Shown: positions 24,532-32,253 of the stretch, one piece after another
How the letters are laid out: each line of letters begins with the position of its first letter
Numbering within the stretch: the stretch's first letter is position 1
From: Oscillospiraceae bacterium
GTDB taxonomy: Bacteria > Bacillota > Clostridia > Oscillospirales > Oscillospiraceae
Length of the DNA stretch: 48,200 bases
Direction: 5' to 3'
NCBI GenBank assembly: GCA_017621795.1
Contig: JAGASJ010000006.1
Span: forward strand, 1-48,200
Made by a program: the position numbers and the translations under genes
Notes under the pieces: generated by a model
What the model was told of the DNA's origin: nothing
Databases searched by the model: none
The model's input: only the letters and a program-made list of their open reading frames with translations

Positions 24532-25601
24532 GGCAGCTTCACCTCCTGACCGTCCAAGATCTGACGGGCGATTCGTGCCGCCAATTTGGCACGTTCCTGC
24601 TTTGCGGGATTTTCGTCCTGAGATGCCTGCTGCAGCATGGAGAAGAAAACACCCTCCAAGCTGTCTTCATCAGCAGTGCCCCACAAATCCTGTTCCGGCA
24701 GGGTGTTATCCCGCAGGGTCAGATGGGGAATGTGAGAAAAAGCGCTGTAAAGACTGTCTAAATCAATAGGCGGGCAGTAGCCGGTAAAGGTCACCCGATA
24801 AAAATCCTGGGATTCCAGGGCGGGCAAAACGTTTGCAAGTGCACCGTGGGCGCTTTCCCCGACCACCACCTCCTCGTCGTAAAAGCGGGGAGTGTCGATG
24901 GGCATAAAGGCGGCCTGCACGGTTTCGTCCAGGGTCACCAGGATCACACCCTTTGCGCCCAACTCGTCAAAGCCTCGACCCATGGGACAGCCGGGCCAGG
25001 CACACAGGCTGCTGCCGGTGCGCAGACTGCCGCCCTTGTGGATATGCCCCAGGGCCAAATATTGCAGATTACTGTTGCGCAGCTGATCCCGGGAGATGGG
25101 ACAGTAGGGGGTGTTGCTTCCCTCCATTTCGCCGTGAAGCACACCGATCTGCCACTTTTCCCCGCCGTCGGCGTGGAAGCCCTTGAGCAGGGCAGGGCAG
25201 TCCATTGCTTCGTATCCTGCGCCGTAAACACGCAGATCCAGCGCGGGAAAGGCAATGCTTTGCATTTTCGCCTCTTTGAAAATATGTACATTTTCCGACC
25301 AGCCGGGCTGGGCATAAGGGCTGTCCGGCGTGATGCAGTCGTGATTGCCGGGGGCAATGAGCACAGGAACGCTCAGCTCTGCCAGCGCGTTTTGCACAGC
25401 CTTTACGGTAACAGGGGCGGCCTTACCGTCAAACAGGTCACCGGACAGGAGCAGCAAATCGCACTGCTCCTGAGCACAAAGCCTGCATATTTTTTGAGGC
25501 AGCTTGGAGAGCTCCTGCCGCAGATAGGCAGATTCGCTTTCGCTGTGCCCCCGCATAGGGGCGTCCAAATGCCAGTCGGCACTGTGTAAAATCTTAATCA
25601 T
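24528..25601 (-). CDS. SbcD/YhaO-like metallophosphoesterase (nuclease)
   Basis: A 357-aa protein with the Mre11/SbcD metal motifs in order: HSADWHLD at residues 5-12, LLSGDLFD, APGNHD, GVLHGE and ALGHIHKG. ATG 25601 gives the family start MIKILHSADWHLD and has AAAGAGTGG upstream. It overlaps ymdB by 8 bases and the ATPase gene by 4, so the three are translationally coupled. As the nuclease partner of the YhaN-like ATPase it should process DNA ends or cross-links. Confidence 0.88.
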   Translation of the reverse strand: MIKILHSADWHLDAPMRGHSESESAYLRQELSKLPQKICRLCAQEQCDLLLLSGDLFDGKAAPVTVKAVQNALAELSVPVLIAPGNHDCITPDSPYAQPGWSENVHIFKEAKMQSIAFPALDLRVYGAGYEAMDCPALLKGFHADGGEKWQIGVLHGEMEGSNTPYCPISRDQLRNSNLQYLALGHIHKGGSLRTGSSLCAWPGCPMGRGFDELGAKGVILVTLDETVQAAFMPIDTPRFYDEEVVVGESAHGALANVLPALESQDFYRVTFTGYCPPIDLDSLYSAFSHIPHLTLRDNTLPEQDLWGTADEDSLEGVFFSMLQQASQDENPAKQERAKLAARIARQILDGQEVKLP

Positions 25602-26370
25602 ATAGATCCACTCTTTCTGCCTTGCGGCAAAGTCCGGTATCTGTATCAATGGTAAAGAGCACTGCTTCCAGTTTGGTGGGACCGTCTGCCCATTGATAGC
25701 GGCTGGTCAGGTCCCCGCGGAATTTGGCGATGGACTGCTTGGGCTGCACCCCCAAAACAGCGTTTTTGGGACCGGTCATACCCAAATCCGTCACATAGCC
25801 TGTGCCCTTTGGGAGCACTTGCGCATCACTGGTAGGCACGTGGGTGTGGGTGCCCCACAGGGCGCTGATGCGTCCGTCCAGCATATAGCCCATAGCCAGC
25901 TTTTCCGAGGTGGCCTCTGCGTGAAACTCCACGAAGATCAGCTTTGTGGGAATGTCCTTTAGGATCTTGTCGATCAGCAAGAAAGGATTATCCGGTGCAA
26001 AATCCATATTACACCGACCGATCAGGTCGATGACGGCCACCGGGCCACAGGAGGATTCGTATATGCCGTAGCCCCGCCCCGGGGTTTGAGGCGCGTAGTT
26101 GGCAGGACGTAAAATGCGAGGCTGCTCGTCCATATAGTCTACGATTTCCCGCTTGCTGAAGGTGTGATTGCCCATGGTGATCACATCTGCACCGGCATCC
26201 AGTAATTCCTCGCCCTGTCGGGGGGTCATTCCGACGCCGCTGGCGTTTTCACCGCAAACAGTGACAAAATCCGCACCGGTGCGCTTTTTTAACTGCCGCA
26301 AGCTGCGGCAGATGCGGTCAACGCCCGGTGTTCCCACCACGTCACCAACAGCCAAAACCTTAAAGTCCAC
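25594..26370 (-). CDS. ymdB: YmdB family metallophosphodiesterase
   Basis: A 258-aa protein with YmdB motifs: GDVVGTPG, CGENASG, GNHTF, EFHAEATSEK and GTHTHVPT. The Bacillus subtilis member hydrolyses 2',3'-cyclic nucleotides and affects biofilm and motility choice. It starts with GTG at 26370 after GGGGTGAG. It is the first gene of an operon with the YhaO/YhaN-like pair. Confidence 0.9.
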   Translation of the reverse strand: MDFKVLAVGDVVGTPGVDRICRSLRQLKKRTGADFVTVCGENASGVGMTPRQGEELLDAGADVITMGNHTFSKREIVDYMDEQPRILRPANYAPQTPGRGYGIYESSCGPVAVIDLIGRCNMDFAPDNPFLLIDKILKDIPTKLIFVEFHAEATSEKLAMGYMLDGRISALWGTHTHVPTSDAQVLPKGTGYVTDLGMTGPKNAVLGVQPKQSIAKFRGDLTSRYQWADGPTKLEAVLFTIDTDTGLCRKAERVDLYD

Positions 26371-26399
26371 ATACTCACCCCATTTTCCTTTATTATAAT

Positions 26400-26428
26400 A
26401 GTATATACCACCTGCGCCCCACTTGCAA
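26400..26428 (-). promoter_or_regulatory. Promoter of the ymdB operon
   Basis: Minus strand TTGCAA (26423-26428), 17-base spacer, TATACT (26400-26405). Confidence 0.6.
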
Positions 26429-26439
26429 GCATAAAATAG

Positions 26440-26600
26440 TGGGCGATGAACATCCGTTCTTCGCCCATAGGAATATGCCCATTGCTATAAATCGGTATGT
26501 ATAACACCGGGGAAGATACCATCTGCCCGCAAAAAGCCTCCCTCTGACGAGGGAGGTGGATTCGCCGTCAGGCGAAGACGGAGGGAGAGAGCCAAAAAGA
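26440..26600. repeat. Repeat-filled gap upstream of ymdB
   Basis: Contains an inverted repeat TGGGCGA (26440-26446) / TCGCCCA (26461-26467), a GGTATGTATAAC segment shared with 27259-27270, and a GCCTCCCTC...GAGGGAGG and GCCGT/GGCGAAG block (26536-26590) related to 21515-21565 in the opposite orientation. No gene is visible. Confidence 0.65.
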
Positions 26601-26649
26601 CGGTTTCTCTCCCGCTGTTATTTTGATATATCGGCTTTGCCGACACCGA

Positions 26650-26680
26650 TTAAAAACCGGGGCGGGAAATCCGCCCCGGT
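26650..26680 (-). terminator. Terminator of the lipoprotein gene
   Basis: ACCGGGGCGG pairs with CCGCCCCGGT around a 5-base loop, with TTTTTAATC following on the minus strand. Confidence 0.75.
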
Positions 26681-26724
26681 CATTCCGAGAAGCGCATTTG
26701 CGATAAGTGGCAATCCGTGTGTTT

Positions 26725-27147
26725 TTAGCCGATCCAAACAGCTAAAACAGTGCCATCCTGCTTAATGAGCGCTTGCGGTACAGCCCCTAATAAATCCTCA
26801 TCTATAACGCCATTTATATGCCAACATTCGTTGGCTTCATCAAATGCAATATGGAAAGGATGTTCTTTTATGTCTTCATACAATCCATCTATGTCCTCAC
26901 CATATTTATCTGTCCATAAATCCATAGCCTTTACGATTACATCGTCGGCATTTTCCAAAGAACCAACATTTAAATCACAGTGAAAATTCTCTATTTCCCA
27001 AGTGAAGTCCGTCAAATCAAATTTCATAATGTTGTGCGCCTGTATCTCACTTTGATGATTTTTTTCGTCTCCTGTAACATTCTTACACGATATCAAGGTC
27101 AGAGAAACGAAAACTAAGAGAATAATTAAAAAAACTTTGGTCTTCAT
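26725..27147 (-). CDS. Lipoprotein with NTF2-fold-immunity-like domain
   Basis: A 140-aa protein with a lipoprotein signal peptide (hydrophobic core IILLVFVSLTL, lipobox LISC) and a mature domain with ADDVIVKAMDLWTDKYGE, FDEANECWHING and a DGTVLAVWIG end. That pattern resembles NTF2-fold immunity proteins, in which a conserved VAVW-type end follows a W-x-V-x-G strand. I chose ATG 27147, 11 bases after AAGGAG. No toxin gene lies next to it, so it may be an orphan immunity gene in the repeat island. The immunity role is inferred from similarity by eye. Confidence 0.7.
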   Translation of the reverse strand: MKTKVFLIILLVFVSLTLISCKNVTGDEKNHQSEIQAHNIMKFDLTDFTWEIENFHCDLNVGSLENADDVIVKAMDLWTDKYGEDIDGLYEDIKEHPFHIAFDEANECWHINGVIDEDLLGAVPQALIKQDGTVLAVWIG

Positions 27148-27257
27148 TTCACACAATTCTCCTTTCTAATTCAGCTACGGCTTCTTAGTAGACTTGCAAG
27201 GACAAGGGGATAGTTAATGCGAAAATGACCGCCCCTCGTCCCCCGTGTATGCGGAAT

Positions 27258-27323
27258 TGGTATGTATAACGCCGTAGGGGCGGATATCATCCGCCTGCGG
27301 GAAGCTGATAGCCTCCCCTACGG
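27258..27323. repeat. Short imperfect copy of the GTAGGGGCGG repeat
   Basis: Starts with GGTATGTATAAC and continues with CCGTAGGGGCGGATATCATC, then CCTCCCCTACGG. The ends CCGTAGGGG / CCCCTACGG are inverted. It is related to the MITE-like element at 28640-28761 and to 26491-26530. It fills the gap between the lipoprotein and the next gene upstream. Confidence 0.65.
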
Positions 27324-27368
27324 ATTCTATCGATGGGTTGGCGCACTTTTCAACGAAGCCGCGGAGAC

Positions 27369-27383
27369 GACAGAACCGTCCCC
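27369..27383 (-). repeat. REP-like motif, inverted orientation
   Basis: GACAGAACCGTCCCC is nearly the reverse complement of GGGGACGGTTCTGTG found at 28045 and 28311. It lies directly beyond the 3' end of the 200-aa gene. Such motifs are common REP-like sequences in Firmicutes genomes. Confidence 0.6.
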
Positions 27384-27390
27384 TTGTCCC

Positions 27391-27993
27391 TCAGTCTGTC
27401 TTGCAGCGCAGAACATCGTCCGGTTGCACCTCATATAGGCGAAAAGTATGGGCCTGCATATCTCCGTCTCCAATTTCTCCTCGATCAAACGCTTGTTTGT
27501 AAGCATTTGTGAATAAGGTAACATCGTCCAACGAAGAAAATAACCCAAAGGAATTTACGCGATCCCAAAAGGGGGCCAGTGGCAAATACCAAGAAAAATC
27601 GGTGATAATCTGATCGTCGATTGGAATTGTATTGTACTCGTAGCCAAGAAATTTTTTGGGCACATCAGGACCGGTCCACACTTCTCCGTTGTAGTCGCTC
27701 TCAACAAATAACAGTCGAATAGGAATACTGTACTCTTGGCAAGTTTTAACATATCGAATAAGTAAATCGGGATTTGAGATAAATTCATGCAATATGTGCT
27801 CGTGCTCTGAAATTGAATGCCATTCTGCTTTCTTGCTTAAACTCAAACACTCCGGGGTAGAAAGCATTGATAACGGGTTTGAGTTCCGGGCGCTTAATCT
27901 GTAATAGTTATGGATTTGAATTATGTTTTCCATACCATGCGGATGGTCATAAAAATGTTGAATCAAGAACCCATTACGATAGTGTAAATCCAT
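27391..27993 (-). CDS. Hypothetical 200-aa protein between inverted repeats
   Basis: A cytoplasmic protein I do not recognise. It has no signal peptide; the middle holds LLFVESDYNGEVWTGPD and FLGYEYNTIPIDDQIITDFSWYLPL, and the end is acidic. The composition (acidic, many aromatic residues) and single-domain length are like those of polymorphic-toxin immunity proteins, but no motif proves this. AAAGG lies 9 bases before the ATG. It is bracketed by REP-like motifs in opposite orientation, and a consensus promoter inside the repeat copy upstream points at it. Confidence 0.65.
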   Translation of the reverse strand: MDLHYRNGFLIQHFYDHPHGMENIIQIHNYYRLSARNSNPLSMLSTPECLSLSKKAEWHSISEHEHILHEFISNPDLLIRYVKTCQEYSIPIRLLFVESDYNGEVWTGPDVPKKFLGYEYNTIPIDDQIITDFSWYLPLAPFWDRVNSFGLFSSLDDVTLFTNAYKQAFDRGEIGDGDMQAHTFRLYEVQPDDVLRCKTD

Positions 27994-28039
27994 ACGCTTA
28001 ACCTTTCACAAGTGACTCTCAATTGATGTTTATATGGAA

Positions 28040-28305
28040 GACAGGGGCGGTTCTGTGTCTTTGGTCCCTATCTTCTGCAATCCAATGGTTCCCCTTTTAG
28101 AATAAACACGGGATTTCAAAATGTCAAGAGCAGGTGCAGACGGCAGAATTGTCTGCTTGTCCTCGTCTTGACCTGTTGCTTGCAAAGCTTCATTAAAGCA
28201 GTATATCCGTCCTCCTTTTTGCTGCTTCTATCTATTTGTGTCACAACCTTACCGATGTGTGACATCTTTTTTAAAAAATTTTTTATTTTTAAAAAAGAAA
28301 AAACA
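28040..28305. repeat. Copy 1 of a tandem direct repeat of about 270 bp
   Basis: Begins with a REP-like GGGGCGGTTCTGTGTC and ends in an AT-rich palindrome (TTTTTTAAAAAATTTTTT) and AGAAAAAACA. It matches 28307-28580 closely apart from small indels and a few changed bases. On the minus strand it carries TTGACA-N17-TATTCT (28099-28127) reading toward the 200-aa gene. Confidence 0.8.
28099..28127 (-). promoter_or_regulatory. Outward promoter carried by the repeat
   Basis: Minus strand TTGACA (28122-28127), 17-base spacer, TATTCT (28099-28104). The same sequence occurs in the second repeat copy at 28373-28401. Transcription would start near 28092, about 100 bases before the 200-aa gene. Confidence 0.5.
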
Positions 28306-28306
28306 G

Positions 28307-28580
28307 GACAGGGGACGGTTCTGTGTCTTTGACCCCTGTCCCTCATTCAATTTCCGTCAAGACACCCCTTTTAGAATAAACACGGGATTTCAAAATGTCA
28401 AGAGCAGGTGCAGACGGCAGAATTGTCTGCTTGTCCTCGTCTTGGCCTGTTGCTTGCAAAGCTTCATTAAAGCAGTATATCTATCCTCCTTTTTGCTGCT
28501 TCCATCTATTTGTGTCACAACCTTACCGATGTGTGACATATTTTTTGAAAAAATTTTTTATTTTTAAAAAAGAAAAAACA
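28307..28580. repeat. Copy 2 of the tandem direct repeat
   Basis: Same organisation as copy 1: REP-like GGGGACGGTTCTGTGTC, then the shared block from CCCCTTTTAG (28365) to AGAAAAAACA (28580), offset by 274-275 bases from copy 1. Changes between copies include GACC to GGCC and CCGTCC to CTATCC. Confidence 0.8.
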
Positions 28581-28639
28581 ACAGACATTCTCAGCCTGTT
28601 GCAAAACTACTGTATTGGATGAAAACGTGCGATAGAATT

Positions 28640-28761
28640 CGTAGGGGCGGATATCATCCGCCCGAAAAATATTATAATCCGTCGGCTCTGCCGATACCTC
28701 AACCTGGCCCCCCTTTTTTCGTATCCGGGGAAACGGCGGGCGGATGATATCCGCCCCTACG
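28640..28761. mobile_element. MITE-like element with perfect 25-bp inverted ends
   Basis: Positions 28640-28664 and 28737-28761 are perfect reverse complements (key part GTAGGGGCGGATATCATCCG). Each end is itself nearly palindromic (GGGCGGAT/ATCCGCCC). The 72-base core has no coding potential, but its TCGGCTCTGCCGATACC resembles a piece at 26628-26645. No target-site duplication is obvious. Confidence 0.7.
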
Positions 28762-28790
28762 GTGTAGGACGTAGATTTATGCATAGTATG

Positions 28791-28821
28791 GGGGCGCGTT
28801 GCTTCATTTTGCAACGCGCCC
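28791..28821. terminator. Strong hairpin after obgE
   Basis: GGGCGCGTTGC pairs perfectly with GCAACGCGCCC around an 8-base loop. Neither strand has a good T run, so termination is uncertain. Confidence 0.4.
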
Positions 28822-28827
28822 AATTTA

Positions 28828-30108
28828 TTAGCGCTGATATTCAAACTGCATATCATACAGGTCCACAGTGTCCCCGTCCTGAATGCCCATATCCTCCAAC
28901 CGTTTAAACAGACCGCACTTGCGCAGCTGGACGTCAAAATAGTTGCGGGATTCGCTATCGTCAAAATTGATGTTCATCATCAGCCGTTCCAGCCAGCTGC
29001 CGGTGATGACCCAGGTGCTGCCCAAATGCTCGATCATCAGATCGTCGGGCGTACCCGCTTCTTCCACAAGCTCCACATACTCCGGCTCGTAGTATGCGAT
29101 CGGGGGAAGGGTGCGGAGCTTTTCCGCAACGATGCGCATCAGATTTTTGGTTCCCTGGGTCGTGCCTGCAGAGATTTCATACAGTTCACAGCCGGCATCC
29201 TCCACGTGCTTGCGCAGTCGCTGCAAATTATCGCTTTCCGGCATCAGCAGGTCGCACTTGTTGGCGGCGACGATCATGGGACGGTTGCTCAAATCCACAC
29301 TGTAGTTGGCAAGCTCGGCACAGATGGCGTCAAAGTCCTCCACAGGGTCACGTCCCTCGCTGCCGGAGACATCCACCACGTGTACCAAAAGACGGCAGCG
29401 GTCAATGTGCCGCAGAAAGTCGTGCCCCAGGCCTGCGCCGTCGGCGGCACCTTCAATGATGCCGGGGATATCTGCCATTACAAAGGAAACGCCTTCATCC
29501 ACATAAATAACGCCCAAATTGGGGAATAGGGTGGTGAAGTGATAATTGGCGATTTTGGGGCGGGCGTTGGAGGTAACGGAGAGCAGGGTAGACTTACCCA
29601 CATTGGGAAAGCCCACCAAACCAACATCCGCTAAAAGCTTCAGTTCCAGCACTACATCCCGTTCCTGACCGGGCGTACCGGCCTTGGCGAAGCGGGGGAC
29701 CTGGCGTGTAGGGGTGGCGAAATGGTTATTGCCCCAGCCGCCGCGGCCGCCTTTAGCCAATATAAAGTCCTCACCGGTGGACATATCCACGATCACCTGA
29801 CCGGTCTCAGCATCCCGTACCACTGTACCGCGGGGGACTTGAATGTATAAATTCTCGCCTCGCTTGCCGGACATATTCCGCCCTAAACCGTTTACACCGG
29901 CCTGCGCCACATATTTACGCTTATAGCGAAAATCCAGCAATGTGGAGAGATTGTCGTTGACCTGCAGAATCACATTGCCGCCGTGCCCGCCGTCACCGCC
30001 GTCAGGACCGCCGGAGGCAACGTATTTTTCACGGTGAAAGGCTACCGCACCATCGCCGCCCCGGCCACCGCACACCGTAATGCGCACTTTATCTACAAAT
30101 AGCTCCAT
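28828..30108 (-). CDS. obgE: Obg family GTPase, ribosome assembly
   Basis: A 426-aa GTPase. The glycine-rich Obg fold is at the N-terminus (VCGGRGGDGAVAFHREKY, GGRGGWGNNHFATPTRQ). The G domain follows with GFPNVGKST, DIPGIIEGA and NKCD, and an OCT domain of about 70 residues is at the C-terminus. Obg assists assembly of the large ribosomal subunit and stress signalling. It sits downstream of the L21-Prp-L27 genes, the usual order in Firmicutes. An inverted repeat, GATCCATAG (30141-30149) / CTATGGATC (30168-30176), lies in its 5' region. Confidence 0.95.
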   Translation of the reverse strand: MELFVDKVRITVCGGRGGDGAVAFHREKYVASGGPDGGDGGHGGNVILQVNDNLSTLLDFRYKRKYVAQAGVNGLGRNMSGKRGENLYIQVPRGTVVRDAETGQVIVDMSTGEDFILAKGGRGGWGNNHFATPTRQVPRFAKAGTPGQERDVVLELKLLADVGLVGFPNVGKSTLLSVTSNARPKIANYHFTTLFPNLGVIYVDEGVSFVMADIPGIIEGAADGAGLGHDFLRHIDRCRLLVHVVDVSGSEGRDPVEDFDAICAELANYSVDLSNRPMIVAANKCDLLMPESDNLQRLRKHVEDAGCELYEISAGTTQGTKNLMRIVAEKLRTLPPIAYYEPEYVELVEEAGTPDDLMIEHLGSTWVITGSWLERLMMNINFDDSESRNYFDVQLRKCGLFKRLEDMGIQDGDTVDLYDMQFEYQR

Positions 30109-30190
30109 ACTCGGTTACTCCTTTTTGCAATCTATACACTGATCCATAGCCGGAAAAGGTATTCTGCCTATGGATCGGCATATAAAAATG

Positions 30191-30220
30191 AGGGCTGCTG
30201 CATTAGTTTGCAGCAGCCCT
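30191..30220 (-). terminator. Terminator after rpmA
   Basis: AGGGCTGCTGCA pairs with TGCAGCAGCCCT; CATTTTTA follows on the minus strand. Confidence 0.65.
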
Positions 30221-30243
30221 TCCAAGCTTATTCGTGTTCGTGA

Positions 30244-30528
30244 TTACTGTTCTTGAGCATACACGGAGCACTGACGGCGATCCTTGCCCTTGCGCTCGAA
30301 ACGGACAGTGCCGTCTACCAGAGCAAACAGGGTGTCATCGCTGCCGATACCCACATTGACACCGGGGTGGATATGGGTGCCTCTCTGACGAACCAGAATG
30401 TTGCCGGCCAGAACGAACTGACCGTCAGCACGCTTCACGCCCAGGCGCTTAGCCTCGGAATCACGACCGTTCTTGGTAGAACCGCCGCCCTTGTGGTGAG
30501 CGAAAAACTGAATACCAATCTTCAACAT
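30244..30528 (-). CDS. rpmA: Ribosomal protein L27 with cleavable N-terminal extension
   Basis: A 94-aa large-subunit protein. It begins [10 protein letters not shown], the Firmicutes extension that Prp protease removes after the QFFA, exposing [20 protein letters not shown], the tail that reaches the peptidyl-transferase centre. The rest ([15 protein letters not shown]) is typical. GGAGGT precedes the ATG. The protease gene lies directly upstream. Confidence 0.97.
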   Translation of the reverse strand: MLKIGIQFFAHHKGGGSTKNGRDSEAKRLGVKRADGQFVLAGNILVRQRGTHIHPGVNVGIGSDDTLFALVDGTVRFERKGKDRRQCSVYAQEQ

Positions 30529-30532
30529 GGCA

Positions 30533-30856
30533 TTACACCTCCAAAACTTCGATATAATCAGGATATTGATCCCGCAAATCTACAAGATAGACCATCAAAC
30601 CGGCAAGAACGTCCTGGATGGTATCTTCTTCCTCGCAGGAGGCGGGGAGCGTCAGGGTGATTCGTGCATCCTGCTCTTTAACCCGCACCTTTGCCTTGGC
30701 ACCGCAAACATCGTTGATGGTGACCTCGGCCAAACCGACTGCCGCGGAGATGGCCGCACAGACAATATCTGTACCGGCTTCTGCGTAGCCGCTGTGTCCG
30801 GACACGGAGAATCCTGTGATCCTCTCGCCCTCTCTAAAAAACGTACACTGTGTCAT
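30533..30856 (-). CDS. prp: Ribosomal-processing cysteine protease Prp
   Basis: A 107-aa protein of the YsxB/Prp family with the catalytic pair His21 (GHSGYAEAG) and Cys33 (DIVCAAIS). It cleaves the N-terminal extension of L27 and is essential in Staphylococcus aureus. It starts two bases after the rplU stop and ends four bases before the rpmA start. Confidence 0.93.
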   Translation of the reverse strand: MTQCTFFREGERITGFSVSGHSGYAEAGTDIVCAAISAAVGLAEVTINDVCGAKAKVRVKEQDARITLTLPASCEEEDTIQDVLAGLMVYLVDLRDQYPDYIEVLEV

Positions 30857-30858
30857 AA

Positions 30859-31170
30859 TTACAGTGCGATCTTGGTGATTTCCACCTTGGTGTAGGGCTG
30901 ACGGTGACCGATCTTCTTCTTTTCGTTCTTCTTAGCCTTGTACTTGAAGACGTCGATCTTCTTGCCCTTGCCGTTCTTGATGGCCTTGGCCTCCACGGAA
31001 GCGCCCTCTACAACGGGGGTGCCGATCTTGGAGTTTTCGCCGTCCAGCACAGCCAGAACCTGGTCGAACTTTACGGTAGCCTCTGCTTCCACCTCCAGCT
31101 TTTCGATGTACAGGACATCACCCTCGGAGACGGTGTACTGCTTACCGCCGGTTACGATAACTGCTTTCAT
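30859..31170 (-). CDS. rplU: Ribosomal protein L21
   Basis: A 103-aa large-subunit protein with the typical start [18 protein letters not shown] and end [17 protein letters not shown] 31170 follows AGGTG; the in-frame GTG/TTG-type extension to 31182 adds only four residues. It is the first gene of the rplU-prp-rpmA operon. Confidence 0.97.
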   Translation of the reverse strand: MKAVIVTGGKQYTVSEGDVLYIEKLEVEAEATVKFDQVLAVLDGENSKIGTPVVEGASVEAKAIKNGKGKKIDVFKYKAKKNEKKKIGHRQPYTKVEITKIAL

Positions 31171-31184
31171 TTTTTGTTTCACCT

Positions 31185-31254
31185 ACTTTATATTGTGTAG
31201 TCTCGCTCTAAAGGCGTGGATTTTTAGGATCCAACTTAAGCCCATTCAATGCGG
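31185..31254 (-). ncRNA. Possible L21 leader RNA
   Basis: The untranslated region between the promoter and rplU is about 70 bases and contains a GGATCCTAAAAATCC stem and a conserved-looking GAGCGAGACTAC end. L21 leaders that bind ribosomal protein L21 are known from Firmicutes; identity with that family is not proven here. Confidence 0.35.
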
Positions 31255-31261
31255 CTTGCAT

Positions 31262-31290
31262 ATTTTAGCACTCAAAACCCCAAAAGTCAA
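31262..31290 (-). promoter_or_regulatory. Promoter of the rplU operon
   Basis: Minus strand TTGACT (31285-31290), 17-base spacer, TAAAAT (31262-31267). Confidence 0.75.
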
Positions 31291-31339
31291 GGGCTTTTTG
31301 CAACTTTTTAGCAAATAACACACAAAATGTATCTGCAAA

Positions 31340-31990
31340 TCAGACGCTTGTATCTGCTTGCTCAGATTCGTCCCGGGGGAAGGCCCTGTCAAACCCATTT
31401 TCCACGATGCGGGTGTGGAGCGCAGCGATCAGAGCAGGGGCAAGCAGCAGCAGAGGAAGGGTGTAGGAGGTTGCGGTGCTGATAAACATAACGGCCACGG
31501 AGATCAAAAGCATCCCCACCGTACCCGGCAGGCGGGCTATAGAGAACAAAAACGCGTTGCGCAAAAGGTGTAAAAAGCTGTGGTGGTATCTGGATTGCAG
31601 AGGGACCAGCCAGCATAAATAGGCTGAAATAAAAATATAAGTCAGAAGATACATCAGAGAAAAGATCTGGGCAAGCTGAGTATCTGGGGCGTTTTGCTGC
31701 ATGATCAGCTTACCCATCAGGGCAACCAGCAGAAATGTTAAAAACAGCAGCGTCAGGGGGATACCCTGCTTCAGCTCCTTGCAGAAGGTTCGGAAGAAGC
31801 GGGTAAAGCACCCCTTTACGTCCGGTACTGTGCAGCGGCTGACTGCGTCAAACAGGGCGCATGCGGCGGGAATAATGGTGATGATGGGGATACAGCAGAG
31901 ATAAAACAGCAAGGTCAGGCCTACCAGATCCGGGAGCTTGCCGATCCAACGCCAAAAGGGCTTATCCATATCAAAAAGTCCGGAAAACAT
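31340..31990 (-). CDS. DUF624/YesL-like membrane protein
   Basis: A 216-aa protein with about five membrane helices. The start FSGLFDMDKPFWRWIGKLPDLVGLTLLFYLCCIPIIT is characteristic of DUF624/YesL proteins. Their function is unknown; many lie beside sugar transporters, but this one stands alone between rplU and smc. GAGGTG precedes the ATG. Confidence 0.85.
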   Translation of the reverse strand: MFSGLFDMDKPFWRWIGKLPDLVGLTLLFYLCCIPIITIIPAACALFDAVSRCTVPDVKGCFTRFFRTFCKELKQGIPLTLLFLTFLLVALMGKLIMQQNAPDTQLAQIFSLMYLLTYIFISAYLCWLVPLQSRYHHSFLHLLRNAFLFSIARLPGTVGMLLISVAVMFISTATSYTLPLLLLAPALIAALHTRIVENGFDRAFPRDESEQADTSV

Positions 31991-32021
31991 AATGTCACCT
32001 CATCGTGATATTTTCTGTAAT

Positions 32022-32050
32022 ATTGTACAGGGAAGGGGGAACTCTGTCAA
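32022..32050 (-). promoter_or_regulatory. Promoter of the DUF624 gene
   Basis: Minus strand TTGACA (32045-32050), 17-base spacer, TACAAT (32022-32027). Confidence 0.7.
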
Positions 32051-32096
32051 GCGCAGTTAATGAAAAGAATCTTTTGCCGCTCTCTGAATGAAAAAC

Positions 32097-32125
32097 TTGA
32101 AAAAAGGATGATATCGTGATAGAAT
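32097..32125 (+). promoter_or_regulatory. Promoter of the smc-ftsY operon
   Basis: TTGAAA (32097-32102), 17-base spacer, TAGAAT (32120-32125); an untranslated leader of about 120 bases precedes smc. Confidence 0.6.
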
Positions 32126-32253
32126 GGCTCTGTATGTCAGATTCTATATTTAAATATAGAAAAACCGAAGGATGTTTGCGAAAGAAAAGCTGTATGCACA
32201 GATGGGGCTGCAGCGAAGCAGAGCAGATAAGAGATTGAAGAAGAGGTGGGCTT

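Noticed and set aside
28116-28346. Short ORFs of about 50 codons inside both tandem repeat copies (minus strand)
   Set aside because: The frame is open in both copies, but the few differences between copies mostly change residues and the ribosome site is poorly spaced; repeat DNA explains it better.
28040-28761. CRISPR array
   Set aside because: The direct repeats are about 270 bp, only two, and contiguous; there are no short regular repeats with unique spacers and no cas genes.
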